A program made the translations under genes and the position numbers. A stretch of DNA of 64,000 nucleotides from Rhodobacter viridis (GTDB lineage Bacteria; Pseudomonadota; Alphaproteobacteria; Rhodobacterales; Rhodobacteraceae): assembly GCF_003217355.1 (NCBI RefSeq), contig NZ_QJTK01000005.1, positions 62,001 through 126,000 on the forward strand, written 5' to 3'. Below are positions 32,860 through 42,562 of the stretch, piece after piece (the first letter of the stretch is position 1; each line of letters begins with the position of its first letter). The notes under the pieces are model-generated. The model saw nothing but the letters and a program-made list of their open reading frames with translations. It was not told the DNA's origin and ran no database searches.

Positions 32860-33819
32860 ATGCGCGCCTTCCTTCACACCGATCCGACGACGCCACCCGC
32901 CCTTGCCGATCTGCCGCTGCCCGCGCCCGGTCCGGGCGAAGTCGCGGTCGCCATCGCGGCCTGCGGGCTCAATTTTGCCGATCTGCTGATGCTTCAGGGC
33001 AGCTATCAGGCGACGCCGCCGCTGCCCTTCGTGCCGGGGCTGGAGGCGGCCGGAACGATCACCGCCGCGGGTCCGGGCTGCCGCCTTGCGCCGGGCACGC
33101 GCGTTGCGATCCATGCCGGGCACGGCGGGCTCGCCGAGGCCGGGGTCTTTGCCGAAGACCGCTGCACGCCCCTGCCCGACGGACTGGATTTCGAGACCGC
33201 CGCCGCCTTTCAGATCGCCTATGGCACCTCGCATCTGGCGCTGACCCTGCGCGGGCGGCTCAAACCGGGCGAAACACTCGTCGTGCTCGGCGCGGCCGGG
33301 GGTGTTGGGTTGACCGCGGTCGAGATCGGCGCACGGATGGGCGCGCGGGTGATTGCCGTCGCGCGCGGCGCCGAGAAATGCGCGATCGCGGCCCGGGCGG
33401 GTGCGGCAGAAACGCTCGATGCCGAAACGCCTGATCTGAAGGCCGCGCTGAAGGCGCTTGGCGGCGCCGATGTCGTCTATGATGCCGTGGGCGGGGCGCT
33501 CGGCGAAGCCGCGTTCGGCGCGCTCAAACCCGGGGGGCGGTTCTTGCTGATCGGCTTTGCCGCGGGCCAGCCGCCCGAGCTGAAGCTCAACCACGCCTTG
33601 GTGAAAAATCTCGAGATTCACGGGCTTTACTGGGGCGGTTATCTCGATCTCGATCCGGCGGCGCTGCAACGCTCGATGACCGAGCTGTTCGCCCTTGCCG
33701 CTGACGGGCGGCTTCGCCCGCATATCTCGGCCCGCTTCCCCCTGTCGCAGACCGCCGAGGCGCTCGAGATGTTGCGCAGCCGCCGCTCGACCGGCAAGAT
33801 CGTCGTCACGATGGGGTGA
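32860..33819 (+). CDS. Zinc-independent NADPH:quinone oxidoreductase (MDR family)
   Basis: A 319-residue medium-chain reductase. The N-terminal GroES-like half contains GLNFADLLMLQGSYQ and PFVPGLEAAGTI; the nucleotide domain contains VLGAAGGVGLTAVEIGARMGARVIAVA and VYDAVGG. The zinc-binding Cys/His residues of alcohol dehydrogenases are absent. Reduces quinones or enoyl compounds using NADPH. AGGACAAG precedes the ATG. Followed by a hairpin at 33830. Confidence 0.88.
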   Translation: MRAFLHTDPTTPPALADLPLPAPGPGEVAVAIAACGLNFADLLMLQGSYQATPPLPFVPGLEAAGTITAAGPGCRLAPGTRVAIHAGHGGLAEAGVFAEDRCTPLPDGLDFETAAAFQIAYGTSHLALTLRGRLKPGETLVVLGAAGGVGLTAVEIGARMGARVIAVARGAEKCAIAARAGAAETLDAETPDLKAALKALGGADVVYDAVGGALGEAAFGALKPGGRFLLIGFAAGQPPELKLNHALVKNLEIHGLYWGGYLDLDPAALQRSMTELFALAADGRLRPHISARFPLSQTAEALEMLRSRRSTGKIVVTMG

Positions 33820-33829
33820 GCCCACCCCG

Positions 33830-33854
33830 CCGGCGGCCGATTTTCTGCCGCCGG
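33830..33854 (+). terminator. Hairpin after the quinone-reductase gene
   Basis: CCGGCGGC and GCCGCCGG pair across a nine-base loop containing TTTT. It lies eleven bases past the stop codon and before the BAX-inhibitor-like gene, which is probably transcribed separately. Confidence 0.6.
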
Positions 33855-33942
33855 GTTCTTGAAACCCGCAGGGTCCTTTCCGATATCGGACCCGACGGCG
33901 GCCCCCTCGCGCGTGCCGCTGCAAAAGACTGGAGACAAGCAC

Positions 33943-34659
33943 ATGGCTAATTTCAACACGATGCAAAGCACCGCGGCTGGCCGTGCGAGCTACATCGACG
34001 CGGGTCTGCGGACCCATATGAACAAGGTCTATGGCCTGATGTCGGTGGCGATGATCGTCACCGGCGCCGTGGCCTTCGGCGTGAGCCTGAACGACCAACT
34101 GCTGATGACGCTGTTCGGCACGCCGCTGAAATGGGTCGTGATGTTCGCCCCGCTCGCGGTCGTCTTCGCCTTCTCGGCGATGATCCACAAGATGCAGACC
34201 TCGACCGCGCAGATGGTGTTTTTCGGCTATTCGGCGCTGATGGGCCTGTCGCTCGCCTCGATCTTCAAGGTCTACACCGGCGTGTCGATCGCCCAGACCT
34301 TCCTGATCACCGCGATCGCCTTCGCCTCGCTCTCGCTTTACGGCTACACGACGAAGCGCAACCTGTCGGCTTTCGGCTCGTTCCTGATGATGGGCGTGAT
34401 CGGCCTGATCGTCGCGTCGCTGCTGAACATCTTCATCGCCTCGTCGGCGCTGCAATTCGCGATCTCGGTGATCGGCGTGCTGCTGTTCGCGGGCCTGACC
34501 GCCTATGACACGCAGAACATCAAGAACACCTATCTGCAACTCGCCCAGTCGGATGCCGATTTCCTTGGCAAGGCCGCGATCCTTGGCGCGCTGCAGCTCT
34601 ACCTCGACTTCCTGAACCTGTTCATGTTCCTGCTGCAGTTCCTCGGCAATCGCGACTAA
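33943..34659 (+). CDS. BAX-inhibitor-1/YccA-family membrane protein
   Basis: A 238-residue protein with seven hydrophobic helices. HMNKVYGLMSVAMIVTGAVAFGVS opens the domain, and the C-terminal GLTAYDTQNIK carries the conserved Asp of the family's pH-sensing pair, followed by ALQLYLDFLNLFMFLLQFLG. Bacterial members are calcium-leak channels or interact with FtsH. ATG at 33943 follows GGAGA. A strong terminator follows. Confidence 0.92.
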   Translation: MANFNTMQSTAAGRASYIDAGLRTHMNKVYGLMSVAMIVTGAVAFGVSLNDQLLMTLFGTPLKWVVMFAPLAVVFAFSAMIHKMQTSTAQMVFFGYSALMGLSLASIFKVYTGVSIAQTFLITAIAFASLSLYGYTTKRNLSAFGSFLMMGVIGLIVASLLNIFIASSALQFAISVIGVLLFAGLTAYDTQNIKNTYLQLAQSDADFLGKAAILGALQLYLDFLNLFMFLLQFLGNRD

Positions 34660-34684
34660 GACAACCTCCAAACCAACCTCCGGG

Positions 34685-34715
34685 AAAGGCCCTGCGGTTC
34701 GCCGCGGGGCCTTTT
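34685..34715 (+). terminator. Intrinsic terminator after the BI-1-like gene
   Basis: AAAGGCCCTGCGG and its complement CCGCGGGGCCTTT form a long stem ending in TTTT. Located between the convergent BI-1-like and fghA genes, so it can serve both. Confidence 0.8.
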
Positions 34716-34725
34716 CCGTTTGATC

Positions 34726-35556
34726 TCAGCCGTGCAGGGCCGCGGCGTGATGGGCGAAATGATCGCCAAGGAAGCTGGCGATGAAATAGTAGCTGTGGTC
34801 GTAGCCCGGATGACGGCGCAACCGCAGCGGATGCCCGAGCCGCGCCGCTTCCTCGGCCAGAAGCCAGGGCTTGAGCTGACCGTCAAGGAAGCTGTCCGCC
34901 TCGCCCTGATCGATCAGGATCGGCAGACGCTCGGTCGCGCCCGCAAGGAGCGCCGTCGCATCCCACTCGGCCCAAGCCGCGCGGTCCGGTCCCAGATAGG
35001 CCGAAAACGCCTTTTCGCCCCAGGGCACCTGCATCGGCGCGACGATCGGCGAGAAGGCCGAAACGGCAAGGTAGCGGCCGGGATTGCGCAGCGCCGCGAC
35101 CAGCGCCCCGTGCCCGCCCATCGAATGCCCCATCACCGAACGCCGGTCAGAGGCCGCGAAGTCCGCCTCGATCAGCGCGGGCAGTTCCTGCACGACGTAA
35201 TCGTGCATCCGGTAATGCGCCGACCACGGCGCCTCGGTGGCATTCAGATAGAACCCCGCCCCCTGCCCCAGATCATAGGCCGGATCATCGGCCACCCCCT
35301 CGCCACGGGGCGAGGTGTCGGGGGCGACGACGATCACCCGATGCTGGGCCGCATAGGCCTGCGCCCCCGCCTTGGTGATGAAGTTCTGCTCGCTGCAGGT
35401 CAGCCCCGAGAGCCAGTAGACGACCGGCAGCCGCTCGCCCGGCTCGCGCGCCGGGGTGAAAATGCCAAAGTTCATCTCGCAGCCGAGCACCTCGGAGGTG
35501 TGTTTCCACACCTCCTGCGTGCCGCCGAACGCGGCGTGGGTTTCCAGACGGTCCAT
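34726..35556 (-). CDS. fghA: S-formylglutathione hydrolase
   Basis: A 276-residue esterase that splits S-formylglutathione to formate and glutathione. The nucleophile lies in GHSMGGHGALVAAL, and catalytic Asp (DQGEADSFL) and His (PGYDHSYYFIASFL) are present, with the YWLSGLTCSEQNFITKAG segment typical of the FGH/esterase D family. Lies eight bases after adhI and completes the formaldehyde pathway. Confidence 0.95.
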   Translation of the reverse strand: MDRLETHAAFGGTQEVWKHTSEVLGCEMNFGIFTPAREPGERLPVVYWLSGLTCSEQNFITKAGAQAYAAQHRVIVVAPDTSPRGEGVADDPAYDLGQGAGFYLNATEAPWSAHYRMHDYVVQELPALIEADFAASDRRSVMGHSMGGHGALVAALRNPGRYLAVSAFSPIVAPMQVPWGEKAFSAYLGPDRAAWAEWDATALLAGATERLPILIDQGEADSFLDGQLKPWLLAEEAARLGHPLRLRRHPGYDHSYYFIASFLGDHFAHHAAALHG

Positions 35557-35564
35557 CCCGATCC

Positions 35565-36980
<1,416 letters not shown>

Positions 36981-36981
36981 C

Positions 36982-37000
36982 TATACTGCGGGGGAGTATA
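36982..37000. promoter_or_regulatory. FrmR operator
   Basis: TATACTGCGGGGGAGTATA has inverted TATACT/AGTATA arms around a G-tract. It matches the TACT-G(n)-AGTA operator type of RcnR/FrmR proteins. It lies 24 bases before the frmR ATG, suited to repression of frmR-adhI-fghA, and probably overlaps the promoter. Confidence 0.8.
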
Positions 37001-37081
37001 TCGCGCTTTGCCGACAAGGCCAGCGATTCCCGCGCCCGACGGGACGCGGGATCACGGCAGCCCGGTTTTGGAAAGGGTCGT

Positions 37082-37780
37082 TCAGCCCTTGTCGAACCGC
37101 GGCGGCGCGTAACCGCCAAGCCGCGAGGTGGCCAGACCAAGCCGCACCATCCCCTCGGCCAGCGCGACGGCGCAGACGACGCCGTCAAGCACCGGCAGCC
37201 CATGCGCGCGGCCCAGACCCTCGGCCAGATCGGTCATCCCCGCACAGCCCAGCACGATCGCCTCGGCCCGGTCCTCGGTGATCGCCTGCGCCACCTCGGC
37301 GCCGATGCGGGCACAGGCATCGCTGAGCGGGTCTTCAAGCTCGAGCACCGGAATTTCCGAGGCCCGCACCCGGGCGCAGCGCGCCGCCAGACCGTAGCGG
37401 GTCAGGTTGTGCTCGAGCGCCGGGACCGAGCGGCCGAGCGTGGTGACGACGGAAAACCGGTTCGAGAGCATCGCGGCCATGTGGAAGGCCGCCTCGCCGA
37501 TGCCGATCACCGGCTTTTCGGTCAGGCAGCGCGCGGCATCAAGCCCGGTGTCATCGAAACAGGCGATGATCACGGCGTCATAATCGTCGCGCCCGCCGAT
37601 GATCCCCAAAAGCCCGGCAAGGCTCATCGCCTCGTCGTAATAGCCCTCGATCGAGGCGGGGCCGTGGGTCGGGTTCACCGCGATGATCTCGGTGCCCGGC
37701 GCCGCGACGCGACGGGCGGCGGCCCCGGCCTTTTCGGTCATCGTTGCGGTGGTGTTCGGATTGATCAGCAAAAGCCGCAT
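37082..37780 (-). CDS. Asp/Glu/hydantoin racemase-family protein
   Basis: A 232-residue protein of the Asp/Glu/hydantoin racemase superfamily. It starts MRLLLINPNTTATMTEKAG, has the first catalytic Cys in IIACFDDTGLDAAR and the second in AIVLGCAGMTDLAEGL, as in hydantoin racemases. It overlaps the livF stop (TGATG), so it is the last gene of the Liv-type transporter operon, hinting that the imported solute is a hydantoin or related amino-acid derivative. No hydantoinase or carbamoylase gene is visible in the window. Confidence 0.85.
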   Translation of the reverse strand: MRLLLINPNTTATMTEKAGAAARRVAAPGTEIIAVNPTHGPASIEGYYDEAMSLAGLLGIIGGRDDYDAVIIACFDDTGLDAARCLTEKPVIGIGEAAFHMAAMLSNRFSVVTTLGRSVPALEHNLTRYGLAARCARVRASEIPVLELEDPLSDACARIGAEVAQAITEDRAEAIVLGCAGMTDLAEGLGRAHGLPVLDGVVCAVALAEGMVRLGLATSRLGGYAPPRFDKG

Positions 37781-38493
37781 CACATGTCGCCCCCAAGATA
37801 AGCCGCCTTGATGCGCGGATCGTGCATCAGATCGCGCGAGAGGCCCGACAGCGCGACGGTGCCGGTCGAGAGCGCATAGGCACGGGCAGAGATCGACAGC
37901 GCCATGCGGCTGTTCTGTTCCACCAGCAGCACCGACACGCCCTCGTCGCGGCTGATCGCCACGATCGCGCGGGCGATGTCCTGCACCAGCTTCGGCGCGA
38001 TGCCGAGCGAGGGCTCGTCGAGCAGCAGCAGTTTCGGCGCCGCCATCAGCGCACGACCGATCACCATCATCTGCTGCTCGCCCCCCGAAAGCGTGCCCGC
38101 CTGCTGCCCGAAGCGCTCCTTCAGCCGCGGGAACCGGGTCAGGACGGCATCAAGCGAACGCGCGATCCCGGCCGTGTCGGAGCGGGTGAAGGCGCCCATC
38201 AGCAGGTTGTCCTTGACCGACATCAGCGGGAAGACCCGCCGCCCCTCGGGCACCATCGCGATGCCCATCTTCACGATCTCGGCCGGGGATTTGCCGTCGA
38301 TCCGCGCGCCGCGATAGGTGATCGTGCCCGAGCGCGGTTTGCGCAGGCCCGTAATCGCGCGCAGGATCGAGGATTTCCCCGCCCCGTTCGCCCCGATCAG
38401 CGCCACCGTCTCGCCTTCCGACAGCGACAGCGACACGCCCTTGAGCGCATAGACATGGTCGTAATAAAGTTCGACATTCTCGAGGCTGAGCAT
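37780..38493 (-). CDS. livF: Branched-chain-type ABC transporter ATPase LivF
   Basis: About 237 residues. Walker A GANGAGKSS, signature LSGGEQQMM, Walker B LLLLDEPSLGIAP and switch VEQN are those of LivF. A GTG two codons upstream overlaps the livG stop and is an alternative start. With LivG it forms the ATPase heterodimer of a HAAT importer. Confidence 0.92.
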   Translation of the reverse strand: MLSLENVELYYDHVYALKGVSLSLSEGETVALIGANGAGKSSILRAITGLRKPRSGTITYRGARIDGKSPAEIVKMGIAMVPEGRRVFPLMSVKDNLLMGAFTRSDTAGIARSLDAVLTRFPRLKERFGQQAGTLSGGEQQMMVIGRALMAAPKLLLLDEPSLGIAPKLVQDIARAIVAISRDEGVSVLLVEQNSRMALSISARAYALSTGTVALSGLSRDLMHDPRIKAAYLGGDM

Positions 38494-38495
38494 GG

Positions 38496-39278
38496 TCACA
38501 TCCCGATCGCGGCGTCTTCCGAGCCGAGGTAAGCCTCGATCACGCGCGGATTTTCCTGAATTTCGGCTGGGGTGCCCTCGGCGATCTTCTCGCCGAAATT
38601 GAGCACCACGATCCGGTCGGAGATCTTCATCACCGCCGGCATGTCATGCTCGACCAGAAGCACCGTGATGCCCCGCTCGTCGCGCAAGCGGCGCACCAGC
38701 GCCACCATCCGCATCGTCTCGTCATGGTTCATCCCGGCGAAGGGCTCGTCGAGCAGCAACACCGAGGGGTTGGTGGCGAGGCCAATCGCCATGCCCAGCG
38801 CGCGCAGATGCCCCTGCGGCAGGTTCGAGGCCAGCTCGCCCGCAATGGGTGCAAGGCCCAGAAACCCGATGATCTCGTCGGCCGAGGCGGCAAAGGCGGT
38901 CTCATCCGCCCGCGCCGCGCTGGAGCCGAAGAAGAAGCCCGCCAGTGACGCCTTGGCGCGCAGATGATGCGCGACGATGACGTTTTCGCGCACGGTCATC
39001 GCGCGGAAGATCGTGGTCTCCTGAAAGGTCCGCACCACCCCCTTGCGCGCCACCGCATGGGGCGACAGGTTCGAGATCTTCTCGCCGCGAAACAGTACTT
39101 CGCCCGAGGTCGTACGCAGGAACGACGAGATCATCTTGAACAGCGTCGATTTCCCCGCGCCATTCGGGCCGATCACGGACAGGATCTCGCCCTCGGCGAC
39201 GTCAAAGGAAATGTCGTTATTCGCAACAAGCCCGTCGAAGCGCTTGGTGACATTGCGGATTTGCAGGATCGGGCTCAT
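38496..39278 (-). CDS. livG: Branched-chain-type ABC transporter ATPase LivG
   Basis: A 260-residue ATPase with Walker [10 protein letters not shown], LivG insertion after it ([30 protein letters not shown]), Walker [16 protein letters not shown] and [13 protein letters not shown]. The signature region reads [12 protein letters not shown] rather than LSYGxQR, a mild departure. ATG overlaps the livM stop by four bases. Much longer upstream frame is antisense-type noise from livM. Confidence 0.92.
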   Translation of the reverse strand: MSPILQIRNVTKRFDGLVANNDISFDVAEGEILSVIGPNGAGKSTLFKMISSFLRTTSGEVLFRGEKISNLSPHAVARKGVVRTFQETTIFRAMTVRENVIVAHHLRAKASLAGFFFGSSAARADETAFAASADEIIGFLGLAPIAGELASNLPQGHLRALGMAIGLATNPSVLLLDEPFAGMNHDETMRMVALVRRLRDERGITVLLVEHDMPAVMKISDRIVVLNFGEKIAEGTPAEIQENPRVIEAYLGSEDAAIGM

Positions 39279-40246
39279 TTCCCCCCCTTGCCGCGCAGCA
39301 TCGCGGGCAGGCTCAGAAGACCGTTCGGCACGACCAGCATCGCGGCGATCAGCAGCGTCGAATAGATCAGCATCTGGTATTTCGCGGCGGCAAAGAGAAG
39401 CGACCAGCCGAAGTATAGGACCAGCGTGCCGAGCATCGGGCCGAAGACGAAGCCAAGCCCGCCCAGGAAGCAGTTCAGCATGAAGTTGACGCTGTCGGCG
39501 ACCTGAAAGGACGAGGGGTAGATCGACTGCGAGATCACCACGAAGCCCGCCCCGGCGATGCCGCCCATGAAGGAGGAAATCGCATAGGCCAGCACGCGCA
39601 GGAAGGCGATGTTGACACCGATCGAGGCCGCCAGATCCTCGTTTTGCTGCAGCGAGCGGAACAGGTGGCCAAGCCGCGAGCGGGTGATGCGCCAGAGCAC
39701 GAGATAGGCAAGGCACATCAGCGTCACGGCCATCAGGTAAAAGGCCAGCTTCGGGTTTTCGAGCGTGGCGAAATCGGGGATGAGCGTCAGGCCGAAGACC
39801 GACACCTCGCCCGGCAGCGGGATCGAGGTGATGCCGCGCGCGCCGTTCGTCACCGGCAGGGCCAGCGCCGAGAGCCGGGCGACCTCGGTCAGGACCAGCG
39901 TCACCATCGAGAAATAGACGCCCCTCAGCCGCAGGATCGGCAGGCCGATCAGCACTGCCAGCGCGGCGCAAAAGAGCCCCGCCAGCGGCAGCGTGGCCCA
40001 GAAGTTGAAGCCCAGCTTGGTGATCAGCACCGCCGCGACATAGCCGCCCGCCAGCGCATAGGCGCCCTGCCCGATGTTGATGCGGCCGATGTAGAAGGTC
40101 AGCCAGACCCCGGCCGAGCCGATCGACAAAAGCGCCACCGAGGTGAGCGTGTAGTAGAAATCCCACCGGCCGGTGAGGCTGATCAGCCCCGGCACGCCGA
40201 TGTAAAGCGCCAGCAGGAAGGCCGCGACGGAAAGCGAACGGATCAT
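39275..40246 (-). CDS. livM: Branched-chain-type ABC transporter permease LivM
   Basis: A 323-residue permease with about nine helices. The LivM-type region NIGQGAYALAGGYVAA and the coupling loop RSRLGHLFRSLQQNEDLAASIGVNIAFLRVLAYAISSFMGGIAG are intact. It ends with LIYSTLLIAAMLVVPNGLLSL. Three bases separate it from livH. Confidence 0.93.
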   Translation of the reverse strand: MIRSLSVAAFLLALYIGVPGLISLTGRWDFYYTLTSVALLSIGSAGVWLTFYIGRINIGQGAYALAGGYVAAVLITKLGFNFWATLPLAGLFCAALAVLIGLPILRLRGVYFSMVTLVLTEVARLSALALPVTNGARGITSIPLPGEVSVFGLTLIPDFATLENPKLAFYLMAVTLMCLAYLVLWRITRSRLGHLFRSLQQNEDLAASIGVNIAFLRVLAYAISSFMGGIAGAGFVVISQSIYPSSFQVADSVNFMLNCFLGGLGFVFGPMLGTLVLYFGWSLLFAAAKYQMLIYSTLLIAAMLVVPNGLLSLPAMLRGKGGK

Positions 40247-40249
40247 GGC

Positions 40250-41119
40250 TCAGCCCCAGGGTTTGCCCATCAGCCCCTGCGGGCGGAAGGCGAGGAAGAT
40301 CATCAGCGAGGCGAAGATGACGAGATAGGTGATGTCGCCATAGGCGGCGAGCAGCGACAGCCCGACGGATTCCAGCATGCCCAGGATGAAGCCCCCGGCG
40401 ATCGCGCCCGAAATCACCCCCGCGCCACCAATCATGATCATCATGAAGGCCTTGATCGAGGTCGGCCCGCCCATGCCCAGATTGACGCCGACGATCGAGA
40501 CCAGAAGCCCGCCGACGAGCCCGGCCAGCATCGCACCCAGCGCGAAACCGATCATCGAATAGCGCTCGACATCGACGCCCATCAGCTCTGCCGCCATCCG
40601 GTCCTGCGCCAGCGCGCGCATCGCGCGGCCGGTGCGGGACTGGCGCATGAACAGGATGAACGCCCCGATCAGCGCGACGGCCAGCGCCCCGATCAGGATG
40701 CGGTCATAGGGCATGACGATGCGGAAATCCCAGTTGAAGACGCCGCCCACGATCTTCGGAATGCCGCGCTGCTTCTCGCCAAAGACGAGCAGCGTCACCG
40801 CATCCAGAAAGAAGGCGATCCCGGCCGCCAGAAGCATCGTCGATTCCTCGCGCTTCGAGCGTCGGATGACGGGGGCGAAGAGGAAGCGCTCGGCAAAGGC
40901 GCCAAGCGCCGCCAGCGCCACGGCCGAGGCCAGAAGCCCGACCAGAAACGGCAGATGGAACTGCGCCACCACCGTATAGGTGATGAACCCGCCGATCACA
41001 TACATCTGCCCGTGGGCGAAGTTGAGCACGTTCATCAGCGAGAAGATGAGCGTGAGACCGAGCGCGATCAGCGCATAGGAGGCGCCGAGAAAGAGCCCGT
41101 TGACGATGATCTGCTCCAT
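40250..41119 (-). CDS. livH: Branched-chain-type ABC transporter permease LivH
   Basis: A 289-residue permease starting MEQIIVNGLFLGASYALIALGLTLIFSLMNVLNFAHGQMY, the LivH signature. The coupling loop reads RTGRAMRALAQDRMAAELMGVDVERYSMIGFALG. About eight helices. It follows livK after a 57-base spacer that holds a GC hairpin. Confidence 0.94.
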   Translation of the reverse strand: MEQIIVNGLFLGASYALIALGLTLIFSLMNVLNFAHGQMYVIGGFITYTVVAQFHLPFLVGLLASAVALAALGAFAERFLFAPVIRRSKREESTMLLAAGIAFFLDAVTLLVFGEKQRGIPKIVGGVFNWDFRIVMPYDRILIGALAVALIGAFILFMRQSRTGRAMRALAQDRMAAELMGVDVERYSMIGFALGAMLAGLVGGLLVSIVGVNLGMGGPTSIKAFMMIMIGGAGVISGAIAGGFILGMLESVGLSLLAAYGDITYLVIFASLMIFLAFRPQGLMGKPWG

Positions 41120-41143
41120 GTCCGCTCCGCGAAAGGGAAAAGG

Positions 41144-41167
41144 GCCCGGCCGTCAGCGGCCGGGCCA
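41144..41167 (-). terminator. Hairpin between livK and livH
   Basis: GGCCCGGCCG / CGGCCGGGCC, a 10-bp perfect stem with a TCAG loop, directly after the binding-protein gene. No T run. As with the choX-choW hairpin, probably raises binding-protein message relative to the rest of the operon. Confidence 0.6.
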
Positions 41168-41176
41168 GATCCGGTC

Positions 41177-42367
41177 TCAGTCGACCGTCGCGACGAACAG
41201 CGTCTGGAACGCGCCGTCCTTGTATTCGTTCACCACGAGCGGCACCGAAAGCTGACGCTTCTGCCCGAACGAGGTGGTGCCGACATAGGTCATCTGCGCA
41301 TCGCCCTTCATGTAGGGGTTGGGCGCGGCGAAGGTCTCCATCGCGGTCTTGAAGGCGGCGATGTCGGAGATGCCCTTCGGATCGGCCTTCAGCGTGTCGA
41401 GGATGTATTCGAGCGCATAGACCTTGGTGTTCGACTCGTCGTTATATTCGCCGAACATCTCGGTGTATTTCGCCACGAATTCCTTCATGTAATCCGAGGC
41501 GATCTCGGGGGTCGAGGCGCCACCGACCGAGATGAAGCCATTCGCCGCCTCGCCCGCGCCTTCCTCGATCACCTTCGCATCCTGCGCGGTTTCGGTCGAA
41601 ATCAGCCCGGTGTAGCCCAGATCGCGGGCCGAGCGGATCATCTGCGGCGCGGCCGCCGGGGCGACGCCCGAAAGCACCAGCAGGTCGGGCTGGGTCTTCA
41701 GCACCGGCAGCAGGACCGGGGTGAAATCGGTGGTGTCGACCTGATAGGTCACGTCCGACGAGGTCACCTCAAGGCCGAGCGCCTTGGCCGCCTCGACGCC
41801 GCTGTCGCGCTGGCTCAGCGGGTCGGATTCATTCGCCGCGACGAAGGCGACCTTGGTGACGCCCTTGTTGTCCTTCAGGTATTTGTAGATCGCCGGGCCG
41901 GACTGATAGCTCGCCACCATGCCCAGGATCGCGTTTTCGGCGGGGGCGGTGTAAAGCTCTTTCGGGAAGGCATAGGGGACGTAGATGATGTTGTTCGCCT
42001 CGGCCACCGGGCGCACCGCGGCCGCGCCGTCATCGACGTTCGGGCCGACGACATAATGGATGCCCTGCTGCGCCATCTGCTCCATGCCGGCGATCGCGCG
42101 TTTCGGGTCTTTCTGGTCGTCGAAGGTGACGATCTCGATCTTGTAGGTCGTGCCGCCGATCTCGACCCCGCCCTTTTCGTTCAGCATCGCGGCGAGCGTC
42201 TGCATCGAGCGCACGTTCGACGTGCCCCAGGCCGCAGCCGGACCCGAGGTGACGCCGACGAAGCCGATCTTCAGCGTCTCTTCGGCCATGGCGGCGGTGG
42301 CGGAAAGGCTGAGGCTTGCCAGAACCGCCAGCGCGGTGGAGCGAAGCATCATGGTGCGTCTGTTCAT
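41177..42367 (-). CDS. livK: Branched-chain-type ABC transporter binding protein LivK
   Basis: A 396-residue periplasmic protein with signal MNRRTMMLRSTALAVLASLSLSATAAMA and a type-I binding fold (FVGVTSGPAAAWGTSNVRSMQTLA opens the ligand site; YVVGPNVDDGAAAVRPVAEANNIIYVPY follows). AGGGAG precedes the ATG. Divergent from the GntR regulator. The ligand is not decided by sequence; the racemase at the operon end points to amino-acid derivatives such as hydantoins or amides. Confidence 0.92.
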   Translation of the reverse strand: MNRRTMMLRSTALAVLASLSLSATAAMAEETLKIGFVGVTSGPAAAWGTSNVRSMQTLAAMLNEKGGVEIGGTTYKIEIVTFDDQKDPKRAIAGMEQMAQQGIHYVVGPNVDDGAAAVRPVAEANNIIYVPYAFPKELYTAPAENAILGMVASYQSGPAIYKYLKDNKGVTKVAFVAANESDPLSQRDSGVEAAKALGLEVTSSDVTYQVDTTDFTPVLLPVLKTQPDLLVLSGVAPAAAPQMIRSARDLGYTGLISTETAQDAKVIEEGAGEAANGFISVGGASTPEIASDYMKEFVAKYTEMFGEYNDESNTKVYALEYILDTLKADPKGISDIAAFKTAMETFAAPNPYMKGDAQMTYVGTTSFGQKRQLSVPLVVNEYKDGAFQTLFVATVD

Positions 42368-42454
42368 TTGGAAACTCCCTGTTGGGCCCGTCTTGTCGGT
42401 CAGCGGTTCGTCCTGCTCCGAAGCTTAGCCGGAGCGGCAGGCTTAGGGCAAAAG

Positions 42455-42466
42455 ATTGTTAACAAT
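42455..42466. promoter_or_regulatory. Probable GntR operator
   Basis: ATTGTTAACAAT is a perfect palindrome fitting the GntR/FadR-type consensus (GT-N-AC core). It lies between livK and the GntR gene, about 88 bases from the livK start and 96 from the GntR start, and the following TGTCAA may add a half-site. Confidence 0.55.
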
Positions 42467-42512
42467 CCTGTCAACCATCGTGTTAGATGGCTTGGCCCGG
42501 TCGCTGCGCTTG

Positions 42513-42527
42513 TTGCACCCGGTGCAA
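42513..42527. promoter_or_regulatory. Second palindrome in the livK-GntR spacer
   Basis: TTGCACCCGGTGCAA is a near-perfect 15-base inverted repeat, 36 bases before the GntR start. It differs from the GntR-type site upstream and may bind another regulator or act in autoregulation. Confidence 0.4.
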
Positions 42528-42562
42528 GCGTGTATTTCCCAGCCGAAACAGGCCTGTTCACG

